NCBI GenBank assembly: GCA_024281055.1
Contig: JAMXLF010000024.1
Span: 62,001-126,000, forward strand
DNA length: 64,000 nt
DNA from: Geobacteraceae bacterium
Lineage (GTDB): Bacteria > Desulfobacterota > Desulfuromonadia > Geobacterales > Geobacteraceae
Direction of reading: 5' to 3'
The notes under the pieces are model-generated. The model made no database searches and was not told where the DNA came from. It saw only the letters and a program-made list of their open reading frames with translations. Positions 1-9,616 of the stretch are shown piece by piece (within the stretch, counting starts at the first letter, position 1; each line of letters begins with the position of its first letter). A program made the translations under genes and the position numbers.

Positions 1-2
1 AG

Positions 3-434
3 GGGGAGCCGTTCGTCGGCGAGGCGGGTCAATTGTTGAATCGCATCATCACGCGCATGGGACTGAAGCGCGAGGACGTGTACATCTGCAATGTCCTCAA
101 GTGCCGCCCTCCGGGGAACCGAAACCCGGAACTCCCCGAGATCGAGCGATGCGGGCCGTTCATGCTCAGGCAGGTGAAGTCAATCGCTCCCGAAGTAATC
201 GTGGCGCTCGGTACCTTCGCCGCCCAGACCCTTCTGGGGACGAAGGCCCCCATATCGAAACTGCGTGGGCACTTCCACGATTACCACGGCATCCCCCTCA
301 TGCCGACGTTTCATCCTTCGTTTCTGCTCCACAACAAGAAGGATACGAGCAAGTTCTGGGATGTATGGGACGACATGGTCAAGGTTCTGAAGAAGCTCGA
401 CATGTCGGTACCGGACGTAAAAAGGAAGGAATAA
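3..434 (+). CDS. Family 4 (UdgA-type) uracil-DNA glycosylase, C-terminal part; 5' end outside window
   Basis: The frame is open from the first bases of the window, so only the C-terminal ~143 residues are present. It begins inside the family signature (GEPFVGEAGQLL). It then shows the stretch CNVLKCRPPGNR and a later cysteine (ERCGPF); these match the second pair of iron-sulfur ligands in thermostable family 4 uracil-DNA glycosylases. The uracil-binding loop HPSFLL lies near residue 100 of the visible part. The family removes uracil from DNA in base excision repair and carries a 4Fe-4S cluster; the first two cluster cysteines would lie upstream of the window. An ATG at 33 is internal, because homology continues upstream of it. 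Confidence 0.9.
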   Translation, partial: GEPFVGEAGQLLNRIITRMGLKREDVYICNVLKCRPPGNRNPELPEIERCGPFMLRQVKSIAPEVIVALGTFAAQTLLGTKAPISKLRGHFHDYHGIPLMPTFHPSFLLHNKKDTSKFWDVWDDMVKVLKKLDMSVPDVKRKE

Positions 435-514
435 ACGCTGAAAGGCAAGGGAAACCTTGCCTTTCGCACTCGTAACCTATACATCTGACTGACTGCCCCA
501 TTGAAGGAGGAATC

Positions 515-958
515 GTGTACGAAAAAACCTATGACGAACCGATGACCGAAGGCGCTCCGCTCCCCTTCGAGCTCCCTGCGTGGATCGCCTGCGCGCCGTT
601 CGAGGAGTACCTGGGAATGCGGATCGAGGAGGCAGCTGCCGGGCGGGCCGTCCTTACCATGCCGTTCAAGGTAAAGCTGGCCCAGGGGAAGGGGCTTATG
701 CACGGAGGGGCGCTGACGGCCCTCGCAGACACGGCAGTGGCCATGGCCATCAAGAGTATTCTCCCCGAGGACAGCCATTTCGCCACGGTGGAACTGGGGC
801 TCTCCTTCCATGCCCCGGTGCATGGTGGAACGGTGCGGGCGGTCGCCCGGGTAATGGAGCGTGACGAGCGGACAATCAAGGGGGAGGCGGAGGTCTTCGA
901 CGAAAAGGGGACGAAGGTGGCGACGTTTCACTCGCTGTTCAAGGTGAAAAGGCAATAA
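515..958 (+). CDS. PaaI/4HBT-family hotdog thioesterase
   Basis: This 147-residue protein has the size and pattern of the hotdog-fold PaaI-like acyl-CoA thioesterases. It contains GLMHGGALTALADTA, the HGG loop and following helix that hold the catalytic acid in this family. The start is a GTG placed 4 bases after a strong AAGGAGG (504-510). The protein is predicted to be cytoplasmic and to hydrolyse an acyl- or aryl-CoA; its substrate cannot be read from sequence. It may be cotranscribed with the upstream glycosylase (80-base gap). It converges on the sigma-54 regulator, with an inverted repeat in between. Confidence 0.85.
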   Translation: MYEKTYDEPMTEGAPLPFELPAWIACAPFEEYLGMRIEEAAAGRAVLTMPFKVKLAQGKGLMHGGALTALADTAVAMAIKSILPEDSHFATVELGLSFHAPVHGGTVRAVARVMERDERTIKGEAEVFDEKGTKVATFHSLFKVKRQ

Positions 959-971
959 AAACCGTTCAGCA

Positions 972-1031
972 TTCAAGGTTCAATGTTCAACGTTAAAACG
1001 GAACCGACAACCTTGAACGTTGAACCTTGAA
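972..1031. repeat. Imperfect inverted repeat between convergent genes
   Basis: The arm at 972-990 (TTCAAGGTTCAATGTTCAA) is the reverse complement of 1013-1031 at 18 of 19 positions, with a 22-base spacer. It lies between the stops of two convergent genes and could fold as a long hairpin. No T-run follows, so it is not a standard intrinsic terminator. The arms are built from short TTCAA units, like other AT-rich fold-back repeats in this window. Confidence 0.7.
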
Positions 1032-1037
1032 CCGCCT

Positions 1038-2417
1038 TTACTTTTCCATGCCGAGCCGGCGCATCTTCTCCACCAGCGTCGTCCGATTCAGCTTCAGGAG
1101 GGCCGCAGCCCGCGCTTTGACACCGTTTGCCAGCGCCAGTGCGTCGGTGATCATCCGCCTTTCGATTTCGGCGACCGTTCTGGCCAGATCGATCCCCTGC
1201 TCGGTCACCTTCGGCGGCCCTTCATCCCGTGTGCCGAACGCCTTGGCGATGCCGCTCGGGAGCTCCGCCGGGGTAATCAGGTCGCCGTCGGCAAGTGCCA
1301 CCGTCCGCTCCACCACGTTCTCCAGTTCCCGGACGTTGCCGGGCCAGGGATAGGATTCCAGGGCCTCAAGCGCTTCCTTGGAAATAGCCATCGTGGGGCG
1401 CCCCATCGTCTTGCAGTACTTCACCAGGAAGTGGCGGATCAGGGGGAGGATATCCTCAACTCTCTCTCTGAGAGGAGGGAGGGTAATGGGGATCACGTTG
1501 AGGCGGTAGTAGAGGTCGTCCCGAAAATTCCCCCTTTTTACCTCCTCCGCGAGATCGGCATTGGTGGCGGAAATAACCCGAACGTCCAGCTTGACAGGCT
1601 TGTTGGAGCCGACCCGTTCCACTTCTTCCTCCTGGAGAACCCGGAGGAGCTTTATCTGGAGGTGCATGGGGAGGGTGCCGATCTCGTCGAGGAAGATGGT
1701 GCCGTGGTTGGCGGCCTCGAATTTGCCCACCTTGTCGCGAATGGCCCCGGTGAACGACCCCTTGGTGTGGCCGAACAGCTCGCTTTCCAGGAGGTTTTCC
1801 GGGATGGCGCCGCAGTGAACGGCGATGAACGGTTTGTCCCGGCGCGGGCCGTTGCCGTGAATCGCCTTGGCGATGAGCTCCTTGCCGGTTCCGGATTCGC
1901 CGAGGATGAGGACGGTGGAGTCGGTCTTGATGATCTTTGCCATGCGCGAGAAGACCTTCTGCATGGCGGGGGAATTGCCGATGATGTTGGCGAACTCGTA
2001 GCGGTCGCGCAACTGCTTTTTCAGATAGACGTTTTCGGTGAGCAGCCGCTGCTTTTCCAGGGCCTTGTCGATGATGATGCGCAACTCGTCAATGTTGAGG
2101 GGCTTGGTGATGTAGTCGAAGGCGCCTTCCTTCATGGCGCGGACGGCCGATTCGGCCGAGGCGTGGCCGGTGATGAGAATCACCTCCATTACCGGTGAGA
2201 GCTCCTTCACCTTCTTGAGGATGTCGATGCCGGTCAGGTCAGGCAGAAACAGGTCGGTGATGACAAGGTCGAAGGAATCCGCAGCCAGGAACTCCAGCGC
2301 CTCGCTGCCGGAGCCGCATCCCGTAAGCCGGTAACCGGCTCGCTGCAGAAGGAGCAGCAGGGCTTCACGGCTCGGTTCTTCATCATCAACCAGGAGGATT
2401 TTGATCTGCTCGTCCAT
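1038..2417 (-). CDS. Sigma-54-dependent response regulator (NtrC/AtoC family)
   Basis: The protein has 459 residues in the classic three-domain order. A receiver domain (1-120) has acidic residues DDE at 11-13 and the likely phospho-acceptor D55 (LVITD). An AAA+ domain has Walker A GESGTGKE at 173-180, GSFTGA at 220-225 and Walker B IFLDEIG at 241-247. A C-terminal Fis-type helix-turn-helix ends the protein. Family members bind upstream sites and use ATP hydrolysis through the GAFTGA loop to open sigma-54 promoters; here the loop reads GSFTGA, a tolerated variant. No histidine kinase is adjacent, so the partner is an orphan or encoded elsewhere. Its targets are unknown. Confidence 0.95.
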   Translation of the reverse strand: MDEQIKILLVDDEEPSREALLLLLQRAGYRLTGCGSGSEALEFLAADSFDLVITDLFLPDLTGIDILKKVKELSPVMEVILITGHASAESAVRAMKEGAFDYITKPLNIDELRIIIDKALEKQRLLTENVYLKKQLRDRYEFANIIGNSPAMQKVFSRMAKIIKTDSTVLILGESGTGKELIAKAIHGNGPRRDKPFIAVHCGAIPENLLESELFGHTKGSFTGAIRDKVGKFEAANHGTIFLDEIGTLPMHLQIKLLRVLQEEEVERVGSNKPVKLDVRVISATNADLAEEVKRGNFRDDLYYRLNVIPITLPPLRERVEDILPLIRHFLVKYCKTMGRPTMAISKEALEALESYPWPGNVRELENVVERTVALADGDLITPAELPSGIAKAFGTRDEGPPKVTEQGIDLARTVAEIERRMITDALALANGVKARAAALLKLNRTTLVEKMRRLGMEK

Positions 2418-2536
2418 CGCGCCTCTATCCCCAAGGTCTGAAAATTACCACGTCTGTCGTGAAATGGCAAGGCCGGAATTGACGGGGCGCGACAAGCGGC
2501 TTATACTTTGAATAATGCTGTACCGGGGGGAGGGAT

Positions 2537-3808
2537 GTGCGTACTGCAATCCTGACATGTGTGCTGCTGGCCTTCATCCGACTGACTTGGGCGGAGCCCC
2601 CGCAGATCCGGCTTGTCGCGGTGAACGGGGCGGTCAACCCTGTGACGGCCGAGTTTCTGCACCGGAATCTCCGCGATGCGGCCGCCCGCGACGAGCGCCT
2701 GGTCCTCGTTGAGATGGATACCCCCGGCGGCCTCGACAGCGCCATGCGGGCTATCGTCAAGGATATTCTCGCCAGTCCGGTGCCGGTTGCGGTCTACGTC
2801 GCACCGTCAGGGGCCCGGGCTGCTTCGGCCGGTGCGGTCATTGCCCTGGCGGCGGATGTGCTCGCCATGGCGCCGGGGACAAATATCGGGGCCGCCCACC
2901 CGGTTTCCATTGGCGAGAAACCTGACAAGGTGATGGAGGAAAAGATCGTCAACGATGCCGAGGCCTATATCGAGGGGATCGCCAGACAGCGCGGGAGGAA
3001 CACCGACTTGGCGAAACGCATGGTGCGGGAAAGCATCTCCCTGTCCGCGGAAAAGGCCCTGGAAGGAAATATCGCCGATCTCGTCGTCCGTGACCGCGCA
3101 GAGCTCCTGAGAGAGCTGGATGGCCGACGCCTCAGCCGCGCCGGCCGGGAAATCGTCATCCGGACTGCCGGCGCCGAGCTTGTCAAGCATGAGATGGGAG
3201 TGCGGGAGCGGATCCTCAACACCATCAGCGACCCCAACGTGGCCTACGTGCTGATGATGCTCGGCTTCCTCGGGCTCTTTTTCGAGCTTTCCAACCCCGG
3301 CGTGATCCTCCCTGGCGTGATCGGCGGCATATCCCTTATCCTCGCCTTTTTTGCCTTTCAGACCCTGCCGGTCAACTATGCCGGCATACTTCTCATCCTT
3401 CTGGCCCTCATCCTGTTCATCGCCGAAATCAAGATCGTCTCCCACGGCATGCTGACGGTCGGCGGGGTGATTGCCCTGGTCCTCGGCTCGCTCCTGTTGT
3501 TCGAATCGCCGGAACCCGCCTTGCGGGTGTCGTGGAGCGTCATCGGCGTGACGGTCCTCGCCACCACCATCTTTTTCCTCTTTGCCGTCACCAAGGCGAT
3601 CAAGGCCCACCGGATGAAGCCCTCGACCGGGAAAGAAGGGCTGGTCGGCGAAGAGGGGCGGGCGGATTCCGAGATTGCGCCGGAAGGACGGGTGTTCGTG
3701 CGGGGCGAATACTGGAATGCCTGGAGCGATGAGCCGATCCCCGTCGGCGCAAGAGTGGTCGTGGTCACAGTGGAGGGTATGCGGGTCAAGGTAAGAAAGG
3801 TTCCGTAG
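2537..3808 (+). CDS. NfeD1b-type membrane protein with N-terminal ClpP-class serine protease domain
   Basis: The 423-residue protein starts at GTG after a G-rich ribosome site. A signal peptide/anchor is followed by a ClpP-class protease domain with the motif ARAASAGAV (likely nucleophile S97) and a downstream lysine (SAEKALEGN). A block of about four membrane segments (roughly 230-350) comes next, then a C-terminal OB-fold NfeD domain ([14 protein letters not shown]). Long NfeD proteins of this type cleave the hydrophobic tail of a partner stomatin; the stomatin gene lies directly downstream. The stop codon TAG is contributed by the first bases of a palindromic repeat. Confidence 0.92.
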   Translation: MRTAILTCVLLAFIRLTWAEPPQIRLVAVNGAVNPVTAEFLHRNLRDAAARDERLVLVEMDTPGGLDSAMRAIVKDILASPVPVAVYVAPSGARAASAGAVIALAADVLAMAPGTNIGAAHPVSIGEKPDKVMEEKIVNDAEAYIEGIARQRGRNTDLAKRMVRESISLSAEKALEGNIADLVVRDRAELLRELDGRRLSRAGREIVIRTAGAELVKHEMGVRERILNTISDPNVAYVLMMLGFLGLFFELSNPGVILPGVIGGISLILAFFAFQTLPVNYAGILLILLALILFIAEIKIVSHGMLTVGGVIALVLGSLLLFESPEPALRVSWSVIGVTVLATTIFFLFAVTKAIKAHRMKPSTGKEGLVGEEGRADSEIAPEGRVFVRGEYWNAWSDEPIPVGARVVVVTVEGMRVKVRKVP

Positions 3809-3860
3809 GGGCGAGGCGTTGCCTCGCCCTAGTCAGGGCGACCCGCCGGGTCGCCCCTAC
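3805..3860. repeat. GC-rich palindromic intergenic repeat
   Basis: This 56-base unit starts GTAGGGGCGA and ends TCGCCCCTAC, a perfect 10-base terminal inverted repeat, and has further self-complementary arms inside (GGGCGAGG/CCTCGCCC and GGGCGACC/GGTCGCCC). It fills almost the whole gap between the NfeD and stomatin genes. Bases 3806-3808 are the TAG stop of the NfeD gene. It resembles REP-type dispersed repeats; copy number elsewhere cannot be judged here. Confidence 0.75.
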
Positions 3861-3882
3861 ATTGAATAACGGAGGTTGCCAC

Positions 3883-4650
3883 ATGTTCGACATCTTCAGC
3901 TTCGTTCCGCTCATCTTTGTCGTCATCCTGCTGGTCATGTTCGCCGCGAGCGCCATCAGGATTCTTCCCGAATACGAGCGGGGGGTCCTCTTCCGTCTCG
4001 GCCGCCTGGCCGGAGTGCGGGGTCCCGGACTCTTTTTCATCATCCCCGGGGTGGACCGGCTCGTGCGGGTGTCCCTGCGCACCGTGGCCTTCGACGTCCC
4101 GCCCCAGGACGTCATCACCCACGACAACGTGACGGTGAAGGTGTCAGCGGTCATCTACTTCAGGGTGATGGAGCCGCAGAAGGCGATCGTCGAGGTGGAG
4201 AACTATCTGTATGCCACGAGTCAACTCTCCCAGACCACCCTGCGCAGCGTTCTCGGTCAGGTTGAACTGGACGAGCTTCTCGCCAACCGGGAGAAGATCA
4301 ACAAGGAACTCCAGGAGATCCTCGACCGGCATACCGGCCCATGGGGGGTGAAGGTTTCCAACGTGGAGGTGAAGAACATCGACCTCCCGCAGGAAATGCT
4401 CCGTGCAATCGCCAAGCAGGCGGAGGCGGAACGGGAGCGGCGCGCCAAGGTGATCCATGCTGAAGGGGAACTGCAGGCCTCGGAGAAGCTGGCCCAGGCA
4501 GCGACGGTTCTGGCTGCCGAGCCTACGTCCCTGCAGCTCCGCTATCTGCAGACCTTGACCGAGATTGCCGCCGAGAAGAACTCCACGACGATCTTTCCGG
4601 TGCCGATCGATCTTATAAAGATGTTCATGGAGAAAAGAGATCGCGGCTGA
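3883..4650 (+). CDS. Slipin/stomatin-like SPFH-domain membrane protein
   Basis: This is a 255-residue protein. The ATG at 3883 is chosen because GGAGG sits 7 bases upstream; an in-frame TTG at 3862 has no such site. An N-terminal hydrophobic segment ([17 protein letters not shown]) is followed by the SPFH core ([23 protein letters not shown] split across the domain start) and a charged coiled-coil ([17 protein letters not shown]). Slipins form oligomeric membrane scaffolds and are usually encoded with an NfeD partner, as here. The pair is presumed to organise or quality-control membrane proteins. Confidence 0.93.
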   Translation: MFDIFSFVPLIFVVILLVMFAASAIRILPEYERGVLFRLGRLAGVRGPGLFFIIPGVDRLVRVSLRTVAFDVPPQDVITHDNVTVKVSAVIYFRVMEPQKAIVEVENYLYATSQLSQTTLRSVLGQVELDELLANREKINKELQEILDRHTGPWGVKVSNVEVKNIDLPQEMLRAIAKQAEAERERRAKVIHAEGELQASEKLAQAATVLAAEPTSLQLRYLQTLTEIAAEKNSTTIFPVPIDLIKMFMEKRDRG

Positions 4651-4713
4651 CCGGAACTGCCCCGGCCGAGGGTGAAGGGTGGGAACGGAAACTTGACGTA
4701 GGATGGAAAAGCG

Positions 4714-4743
4714 AAAAAGGCACGCAGTATGGCGTGCCTTTTT
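4714..4743. terminator. Bidirectional intrinsic terminator
   Basis: A perfect 12-bp stem (AAAAAGGCACGC with GCGTGCCTTTTT) closes a 6-base loop and has a T-run on both strands. It lies between the convergent stomatin and PpiC genes and can end transcripts from both sides. Confidence 0.85.
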
Positions 4744-4773
4744 CGTTGAGGGGTTAGCGTAGAAAGGAGATGA

Positions 4774-5814
4774 TTATTTTGTCAGCTCGATGGTCGCCGT
4801 TTTCTTCAGATCCTCGGTATAATCGGCCAGGGCCTTCTGTGTTTTCTGGTTTTTCAGGTAGTTCTGAATCTTGTCCTTCACCTGGTCGAGCGGGACGGTC
4901 CCTGCATCCTTCTTTTCGGTTACCTTGATGATGTGGTAGCCGAACTGTGTCTCCACCACGTCGCTGAGTTCGCCGGGCTTGAGGGCGAAGGCTGCCTTTT
5001 CGAAGGGCTCGACCATCTGACCGTGGCTGAAGAATCCGAGATCTCCCCCCTGTTTGCCGCTGGGGCAGCCGGATTCGGATTTGGCCAGGGTGGCGAAATC
5101 TTCACCGGCCAGGAGGCGTTTGCGAATAGCCTCAGCCTTTTCCTTGGCGGCCTTCTTTTCCTCCGGTTTGGCTTTGGGATCAACGCTGATCAGGATATGA
5201 CTGGCCCTTACGCCCGCTTCCTGCTTGAAGTACTTGTCCTTGTTCTCGTCATAGAATTTCTTTATTTCCGCATCAGGGACGGAAATCTTGGCTACGACCT
5301 CCGTCTCCACCAGCTTGGTGATGACGATGTCCTTGCGGGTGATGTCGGCCAGATCCTTTTCGGTCAGGCCGTTTGTGCTGAGGGCCTTTTCGAACTCGGC
5401 GGTAGAGGGGAACTTGGCCTTGCTTTGGGTGACCCTGGCTTCAACCTGCTTGTCGAGGTCCTTGATCTCCTTTTTCGTGCCTGCCTGGTAGAGAAGTTCC
5501 GCGGTAATGAGCTGGTTCAGGGTCGCCTCCTGGGCCTGTTTCGTCTGCTCGGCTGTCAGGGGCTGGCGGGAGGGGTTCTGGGCGAGGAGCACCTTCAAGG
5601 CCCGGTCGACTTCACCCCGGGTGATAGGGGTTCCGTTCACCTTGGCGAGGATGTCGCTGGGGGAGGTCTTTGGGGCAGCTTCGGTCGCCGCAGGTTTATT
5701 CGCCACATCGGCGGCAGGTTTTTTCGCTTCGTCAGCGAAGGCGGCTCCTCCCGGCAACGCCAGCAGGGTGGCGGCGAGGAGCGGCAGGAGTAATGCTTTC
5801 TGCGTAACGTACAT
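4774..5814 (-). CDS. Periplasmic peptidyl-prolyl cis-trans isomerase (SurA/PpiC type)
   Basis: The protein has 346 residues. The second of two adjacent ATGs is chosen because AAAGGAG abuts the first and sits 6 bases from the second. A signal peptide (LLLPLLAATLLALPGGAAFA) is followed by a low-complexity Ala/Lys/Pro stretch, a SurA-like chaperone domain (ILAKVNGTPITRGEV) and one parvulin domain (RASHILISVD through FGYHIIKV). This family catalyses proline isomerisation and chaperones outer-membrane or secreted proteins. It is monocistronic, between a terminator and its own promoter. It may serve the abundant secreted cytochromes, which is inference. Confidence 0.92.
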   Translation of the reverse strand: MYVTQKALLLPLLAATLLALPGGAAFADEAKKPAADVANKPAATEAAPKTSPSDILAKVNGTPITRGEVDRALKVLLAQNPSRQPLTAEQTKQAQEATLNQLITAELLYQAGTKKEIKDLDKQVEARVTQSKAKFPSTAEFEKALSTNGLTEKDLADITRKDIVITKLVETEVVAKISVPDAEIKKFYDENKDKYFKQEAGVRASHILISVDPKAKPEEKKAAKEKAEAIRKRLLAGEDFATLAKSESGCPSGKQGGDLGFFSHGQMVEPFEKAAFALKPGELSDVVETQFGYHIIKVTEKKDAGTVPLDQVKDKIQNYLKNQKTQKALADYTEDLKKTATIELTK

Positions 5815-5853
5815 CGTCATCTCCTTTGGGGGTATGGATTAACCATTCGCATC

Positions 5854-5881
5854 AGCATAGCATTTTTGACCCGATTGTAAA
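5854..5881 (-). promoter_or_regulatory. Candidate sigma-70 promoter for the PpiC gene
   Basis: On the minus strand TTTACA (5876-5881) is separated by 16 bases from TATGCT (5854-5859). It lies about 40 bases upstream of the chosen start. Confidence 0.45.
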
Positions 5882-5941
5882 AGCAGTAAACCGACCCCCC
5901 TCTAGAATCCCAGTTTTAAAGAATATAACGCGTGTTTATTC

Positions 5942-5970
5942 TTGACAATGTCCATATATTCTGGTTTTAT
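5942..5970 (+). promoter_or_regulatory. Candidate sigma-70 promoter for pyruvate carboxylase
   Basis: A consensus -35 TTGACA (5942-5947) is followed after 17 bases by TTTTAT (5965-5970), a weaker -10. It lies in an AT-rich 280-base region between divergent genes and leaves an untranslated leader of about 120 bases. No riboswitch was recognised in the leader. Confidence 0.4.
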
Positions 5971-6096
5971 TTCCAATGGTGCTTTTTGCTGTATAACTAT
6001 TTATAATAACTATATAAATTTAGTGATGCTAAAAGTTTTACGCAGATTGTAATTTGTTTTATTTTGCATAAAATACCGCTTTCGGGAGAAAATTGC

Positions 6097-9000
6097 ATGG
6101 ATAAGAGGAAATTCAGAAAAATAATGGCGGCCAACCGCGGCGAGATCGCCATCCGCATCTTCCGCGCGTGCACCGAGCTCGGCATCAGCACGGTGGCCAT
6201 CTATTCGGAGGAGGACAAGCTGTCGCTTCACCGCTACAAGGCGGACGAGGCGTACCATGTCGGCACGGGGAAAGGTCCCATCGACGCCTACCTGGGGATC
6301 GACGAGATCATTTCGCTTGCCAAGCGGATCGACGTTGATGCCATCCATCCCGGCTACGGTTTTCTCTCCGAGAATGCGGAGTTTGCCGAGAAATGCGAGG
6401 CGAACGGGATCGCCTTCATCGGTCCCACCGCCGAGATGCAGCGGATGGTGGGGGACAAGGTTGCGGCCAGAAAAGTAGCCATGGCTGCCGGCGTTCCGAT
6501 CGTCCCCGGGACCGAAGATCCGGTCGAGCACGAGGAACAGGCGCTTATATTCGCCAAGGAATGCGGGTACCCGATCATCATCAAGGCGGCTGCCGGCGGC
6601 GGCGGCCGCGGCATGCGGGTCGCCCGCAACCAGAAGGAACTGATCGAGGGCCTTGTCTCGGCCCGGAGTGAGGCCAAAGCCGCCTTCGGCAACCCGGCGG
6701 TCTTCCTCGAGCGCTACATCGAGAACCCGAAGCACATCGAGGTTCAGCTCATGGGGGATGGGAGCGGGAACCTCGTCCACTTCTTCGAGCGGGACTGCTC
6801 CATCCAGCGCCGCCACCAGAAGGTGGTGGAGTTCGCCCCGTCCCTCTGCCTCACCCAGAAGAAGCGCAAGGAGATCTGCGACGCAGCGCTGCGCATCGGC
6901 CGCCAAGTCCACTACCGGAATGCCGGTACCGTGGAGTTTCTCGTCGACGGCGACAACAATTTCTACTTCATCGAGATGAACCCCCGCATCCAGGTGGAGC
7001 ACACGGTGACCGAGATGATCACCGGCCGCAACCTCGTGCAGATGCAGATCCTCATCGCCGAGGGGAAAAAGCTCACCGACCCGGAGATCAACATCCCGAC
7101 CCAGTCGGCCGTCGACATGCGGGGTTATGCCGTCCAGTGCCGCATAACCACCGAGGACCCGGCCAACAACTTTGCCCCCGACTTCGGCACCATCACGACC
7201 TACCGCTCCTCGGCGGGCTTCGGCATCAGGCTTGACGCGGGGAATGCCTTCACCGGTTCACAGATTACTCCCCACTACGACTCGCTCCTGGTGAAGGTCA
7301 CCTCGTGGGGGCTCTCCTTCGAGGAGGCGGCCCACGTCATGAACCGGGCGCTCCAGGAATTCCGGGTCCGTGGCGTGAAGACGAACATTCCGTTCCTGGA
7401 GAACGTGGTCACCCACCCGGTCTTCCTCGCCGGGAAGTGCGACACCTCCTTCATCGACAAGCATCCGGAACTCCTCCGGATCGAGGAGAAGCAGGACCGG
7501 GCCACCAAGGTCCTCACCTTCCTGGGTGACGTCATCGTCAATGGTTCGCCGGGGATTACCAAGCCGCTCAAGTCGGCGGAGCTGATGGAGCCGCGCATTC
7601 CCGAGATCGACTACACACGGCCGCGCCCGGCGGGAAGCCGCGACCTTCTCATGCAGCTCGGTGCCGAAGGGCTCGCCAAGTGGGTGCTCGGCCAGAAAAA
7701 ACTGCTCATCACCGACACCACCATGCGCGACGCCCACCAGTCGAACCTGGCGACACGGGTACGGACCTACGATCTGCTCCGCATCGCCGAGCCGACCTCG
7801 TACCTGGGCGCCGACCTCTTTTCCTTGGAGATGTGGGGTGGGGCGACCTTCGACGTCTCCATGCGCTTCCTCAAGGAAGACCCCTGGCAGCGGCTCCACA
7901 AGCTCTCCGAGGCGATTCCCAACATCCTTTTTCAGATGCTCCTGCGGGGCTCCAACGCGGTCGGCTACACCAACTACCCGGACAACGTGGTGCAGCGCTT
8001 TGTGGAAGAGGCGGCCGCCTCGGGGGTCGACATTTTCCGGGTCTTCGACTCCCTCAACTGGACCAAGGGAATGGCGGTCGCCATGGAGGCGGTCAGAAAG
8101 ACCGGCAAGATCTGTGAGGCGGCCATCTGCTACACCGGCGACATTACAGACCCGACCAGGAGCAAGTATCCCCTTGCCTACTACGTGAACATGGCGAAGG
8201 AGCTGGAGGCGATGGGGGCGCATTTCCTCGCCATCAAGGACATGGCGGGGCTGCTGAAACCGATGGCCGCCTACCAGCTCGTCAAGGCCCTGAAGGAGGA
8301 GATCGGCATCCCGGTCCACCTCCATACCCATGACACCTCCTCCAACGGCAATGCCACACTCCTCATGGCTTGCCAGGCGGGGGTCGACATCGTCGACGCG
8401 GCACTCTCCTCCCTCTCCGGCCTCACCGCCCAGCCGAACCTGAACGCCCTCGTTGCCGCCCTCAGGGGGACCGAGTGGGACCCGGAAGTGAACGAGGACG
8501 GCCTGCAGAAGCTCGCCAACTACTGGGAAACGGTGCGCGACTACTATGCGCCCTTCGAGTCAGGACTCAAATCGGGCACTGCCGAGGTCTACCACCATGA
8601 GATCCCCGGTGGCCAGTACTCCAACTACAAGCCCCAGGTGGCCGGGCTCGGTCTCCTCGACCGCTGGGAGGAGTGCAAAGAGATGTACCACAAGGTGAAC
8701 CTCCTCTTCGGCGATATCGTCAAGGTCACCCCCTCTTCCAAGGTGGTGGGGGATATGGCCATGTTCCTGGTGAAGAACAACCTCCAGCCCGAGGATGTCT
8801 TCACCAAGGGGGACGATCTCAGCTTCCCCGAGTCGGTGGTGGGGATGTTCAAGGGGATGCTCGGCCAGCCCTACCAGGGGTGGCCGCAGGAATTACAGAA
8901 GATCATCCTCAAGGGGGAAGAGCCGATCACCTGCCGCCCCGGCGAGCTCCTCGAACCGGTCGATTTCGATGCCAAGCGGACCGAGGCGGAGACGAAGGTG

Positions 9001-9543
9001 GGGCATCCTGTGGGGGACAAGGACCTCATGAGCTACCTCCTCTATCCCCACGTCTATCCGGAGTTTCACAAGCACCGGCACGAGTTCTCCGACACCTCGG
9101 TCATCCCGACCCCCATCTTCTTCTACGGTCTCGAACCGGGACAGGTGACTTCCATCGAGATCCAGCCGGGGAAAACCCTGATCATCAAGCTCAACGCCAT
9201 CGGCAAAGTTCACCCCGACGGCACCCGGCACATCTTCTTCGAGCTGAACGGCCAGCAGCGCCAGGTCGTTGTCCGCGACCAGTCAGTGGTGACCGAGGAG
9301 GCGGTCCGGGAGAAGGCGGACAAGTCAAACCCGAAGCACATCGGTGCGCCCATGCCGGGGAAGGTCCTCAAGCTCAACGTCAAGGCCGGCGACGAGGTGA
9401 AGGCGGGAGATGTCCTCATGGTCACCGAGGCGATGAAGATGGAGACCAACATCAAGGCGAAGGAGGATGGCAGGATCGCCGAAGTGAAGTTCAAGGAAGG
9501 GGATAAAGTGGAAAAGGATGACCTGGTCGTCGTCCTTGCATAA
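6097..9543 (+). CDS. pyc: Pyruvate carboxylase (single polypeptide)
   Basis: This 1148-residue enzyme carboxylates pyruvate to oxaloacetate using ATP, bicarbonate and biotin. The ATG at 6097 is chosen because GGGAG lies 8 bases upstream. The domains run in order: biotin carboxylase (about 1-450, with the glycine-rich ATP loop GGGGRGMRVA), carboxyltransferase (about 530-800, starting LLITDTTMRDAHQS), and biotinyl carrier at the C terminus. The biotinylated lysine is K1114 in EAMKMET, 35 residues from the end. In acetate-oxidising Geobacter the enzyme feeds gluconeogenesis and refills the TCA cycle. It is transcribed alone and closed by a clear terminator. Confidence 0.98.
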   Translation: MDKRKFRKIMAANRGEIAIRIFRACTELGISTVAIYSEEDKLSLHRYKADEAYHVGTGKGPIDAYLGIDEIISLAKRIDVDAIHPGYGFLSENAEFAEKCEANGIAFIGPTAEMQRMVGDKVAARKVAMAAGVPIVPGTEDPVEHEEQALIFAKECGYPIIIKAAAGGGGRGMRVARNQKELIEGLVSARSEAKAAFGNPAVFLERYIENPKHIEVQLMGDGSGNLVHFFERDCSIQRRHQKVVEFAPSLCLTQKKRKEICDAALRIGRQVHYRNAGTVEFLVDGDNNFYFIEMNPRIQVEHTVTEMITGRNLVQMQILIAEGKKLTDPEINIPTQSAVDMRGYAVQCRITTEDPANNFAPDFGTITTYRSSAGFGIRLDAGNAFTGSQITPHYDSLLVKVTSWGLSFEEAAHVMNRALQEFRVRGVKTNIPFLENVVTHPVFLAGKCDTSFIDKHPELLRIEEKQDRATKVLTFLGDVIVNGSPGITKPLKSAELMEPRIPEIDYTRPRPAGSRDLLMQLGAEGLAKWVLGQKKLLITDTTMRDAHQSNLATRVRTYDLLRIAEPTSYLGADLFSLEMWGGATFDVSMRFLKEDPWQRLHKLSEAIPNILFQMLLRGSNAVGYTNYPDNVVQRFVEEAAASGVDIFRVFDSLNWTKGMAVAMEAVRKTGKICEAAICYTGDITDPTRSKYPLAYYVNMAKELEAMGAHFLAIKDMAGLLKPMAAYQLVKALKEEIGIPVHLHTHDTSSNGNATLLMACQAGVDIVDAALSSLSGLTAQPNLNALVAALRGTEWDPEVNEDGLQKLANYWETVRDYYAPFESGLKSGTAEVYHHEIPGGQYSNYKPQVAGLGLLDRWEECKEMYHKVNLLFGDIVKVTPSSKVVGDMAMFLVKNNLQPEDVFTKGDDLSFPESVVGMFKGMLGQPYQGWPQELQKIILKGEEPITCRPGELLEPVDFDAKRTEAETKVGHPVGDKDLMSYLLYPHVYPEFHKHRHEFSDTSVIPTPIFFYGLEPGQVTSIEIQPGKTLIIKLNAIGKVHPDGTRHIFFELNGQQRQVVVRDQSVVTEEAVREKADKSNPKHIGAPMPGKVLKLNVKAGDEVKAGDVLMVTEAMKMETNIKAKEDGRIAEVKFKEGDKVEKDDLVVVLA

Positions 9544-9616
9544 CACTGGAAAAGAAGTTTCGCTAAGAGGCACGGATAACAACGACGACAAGTAGGTTCA
9601 TTACGATGGTCGATGG

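Noticed and set aside
1020-2198. Long plus-strand ORF opposite the sigma-54 regulator
   Set aside because: High-GC antisense shadow; the minus-strand frame has a full three-domain protein.
5975-5995. TGGTGCTTTTTGCT as a sigma-54 promoter for pyc
   Set aside because: Spacing between GG and GC is two bases short.
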